From CAYUTA01 sp964447605 (GTDB lineage: Bacteria; Bacillota; Clostridia; Christensenellales; CAG-138), in NCBI GenBank assembly GCA_964447605.1, contig CAYUTA010000021.1:1-40222 (forward strand): DNA of 40,222 nucleotides, given 5' to 3'. Shown in pieces: positions 39,650-40,222 of this stretch. Every line of letters starts with the position of its first letter. The first letter of the stretch is position 1. The position numbers and the translations under genes are program-made. The notes beneath the pieces were generated by a model that searched no databases, had not been told where the DNA came from, and was given only the letters and a program-made list of their open reading frames with translations.

Positions 39650-40222
39650 TCCCAATATCTGTTGCGTGGGTTTATGTAGGATTCCGCCTTTGGCAAGGCG
39701 GCGGTGCAAAAGTATAACCGGCGCAAATGCGCCACACTGTCATCACCCAATTTATCCTGATGGGAAACCTGACGGGGAGTGTAGCATATTGGGGAAGTCG
39801 TAAGTTGGGGAAACCATCTACCCACGACTGAACGGCAAGATGAAATGTTGTGAATGAGGATGAAAGCTAAACTGCTTGATGGGCAGCCCAAGGGGGTATA
39901 GCTGAAAGCCAACGGCGAAAGATGGTTGTAACGCCGTGCGTCACGGCAAAGGGCAAGATGAATTTACCCGACGCATTATACTCGTGGCGACCAACCGCAA
40001 TAAGCGGAAAAGGACGAAAACCCCATCCGACATCACAACAAGCCAAGTCCAGTAAACCTAAACGGGGATTGCCTAAACCGGAACGCCTGAAAAGGCTATG
40101 GTAAAGAACCTGAAAATCCGGCATGGCAACGGAGCCGTCGTAGTAGTCCGAGCAAGGGAGAGCCTTGTACATGGCGAAGGGCGGCAGGGAATCAACCAAT
40201 GCAAATTAAGGAAAGGTGCGTG
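39627..40222 (+). mobile_element. group II intron, 5' part, inserted in the Maff2-like gene
   Basis: Begins GTGCGCCCG, the conserved 5' splice-site start (GUGYG) of group II introns. It continues with helix-rich ribozyme sequence and no long ORF. Near 40122-40160 is AACGGAGCCGTCGTAGTAGT and CCGAGCAAGGGAGAGCC, a segment typical of Firmicutes group II introns just ahead of the reverse transcriptase/maturase ORF. That ORF, domains V-VI and the 3' exon lie outside the window. Orientation is with the host gene, so splicing could restore Maff2. Confidence 0.8.

Noticed and set aside
1..40222. CRISPR array or rRNA operon
   Set aside because: No regularly spaced repeat-spacer pattern and no rRNA-like sequence seen anywhere in the window.

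Overview
The window looks like a chromosomal segment of a GC-rich, probably gut-associated Clostridia (Firmicutes) bacterium. The signs are a VanR/OmpR-type two-component pair, adjacent ftsA and ftsZ, a YwlG/DUF436 protein, an MtaB-RsmE-PrmA-HIT cluster, RadA, a TupA-like ATP-grasp protein and a Maff2/VirD4/ParA-type conjugative-element remnant. Species cannot be named from sequence alone. Nearly all dense gene assignments come from recognisable protein motifs; no database search was possible.

Layout. (1) 1-4.0 kb: a strong promoter followed by a roughly 218-nt candidate structured RNA, a small double zinc-ribbon protein, then a response regulator and a multi-pass histidine kinase. (2) 4.6-15.4 kb: a surface polysaccharide cluster on the + strand. 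It has a PglC/WcaJ-type initiating phosphoglycosyl transferase, a GT4 transferase, the three UDP-L-FucNAc (CapE/CapF/CapG-like) enzymes, a second GT4, a CapA-like metallophosphatase, a Wzx-type flippase and a TupA-like ATP-grasp protein. No polymerase is visible. (3) 15.8-18.5 kb: ftsA-ftsZ. (4) 18.5-21.3 kb: an odd island between ftsZ and mutY. It is bounded by a 128-bp imperfect duplication of the ftsZ 3' end and contains two copies of a Y...X repeat unit, a pair of small membrane proteins, a minus-strand pair of equal-length 91-aa proteins, and a 46-aa ORF ending in the FtsZ C-terminal peptide. (5) 21.3-29.8 kb: mutY, ywlG-like, a DtxR-family regulator, a GT-C-like membrane protein, a NahK-like sugar kinase, a lipoprotein with an amidase fold lacking all three catalytic residues, and a TrmN6-like methyltransferase. 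(6) 30.2-35.4 kb, minus strand: an FAD-dependent dehydrogenase and the operon prmA-rsmE-mtaB-hinT, divergent from radA (36.0-37.4 kb). (7) 37.4-37.7 kb: tRNA-Arg(CCG) preceded by two broken tandem copies. (8) 37.7-40.2 kb: an AT-richer conjugative-element remnant (small acidic protein, truncated ParA fused across a deletion to the VirD4 C-terminus, Maff2-like gene) interrupted by a group II intron that runs off the window.

A family of intergenic elements ties the chromosome part together. Copies at about 4.3, 11.6, 27.2 and 31.8 kb share blocks of sequence and hairpins of the type GTCAAA...TTTGAC. They lie mostly upstream of genes and in the same orientation as the following gene, and their hairpins keep pairing although the bases change. 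With the RNA candidate at 140-357 and the ftsZ-tail duplication, these are the least explained parts of the window.
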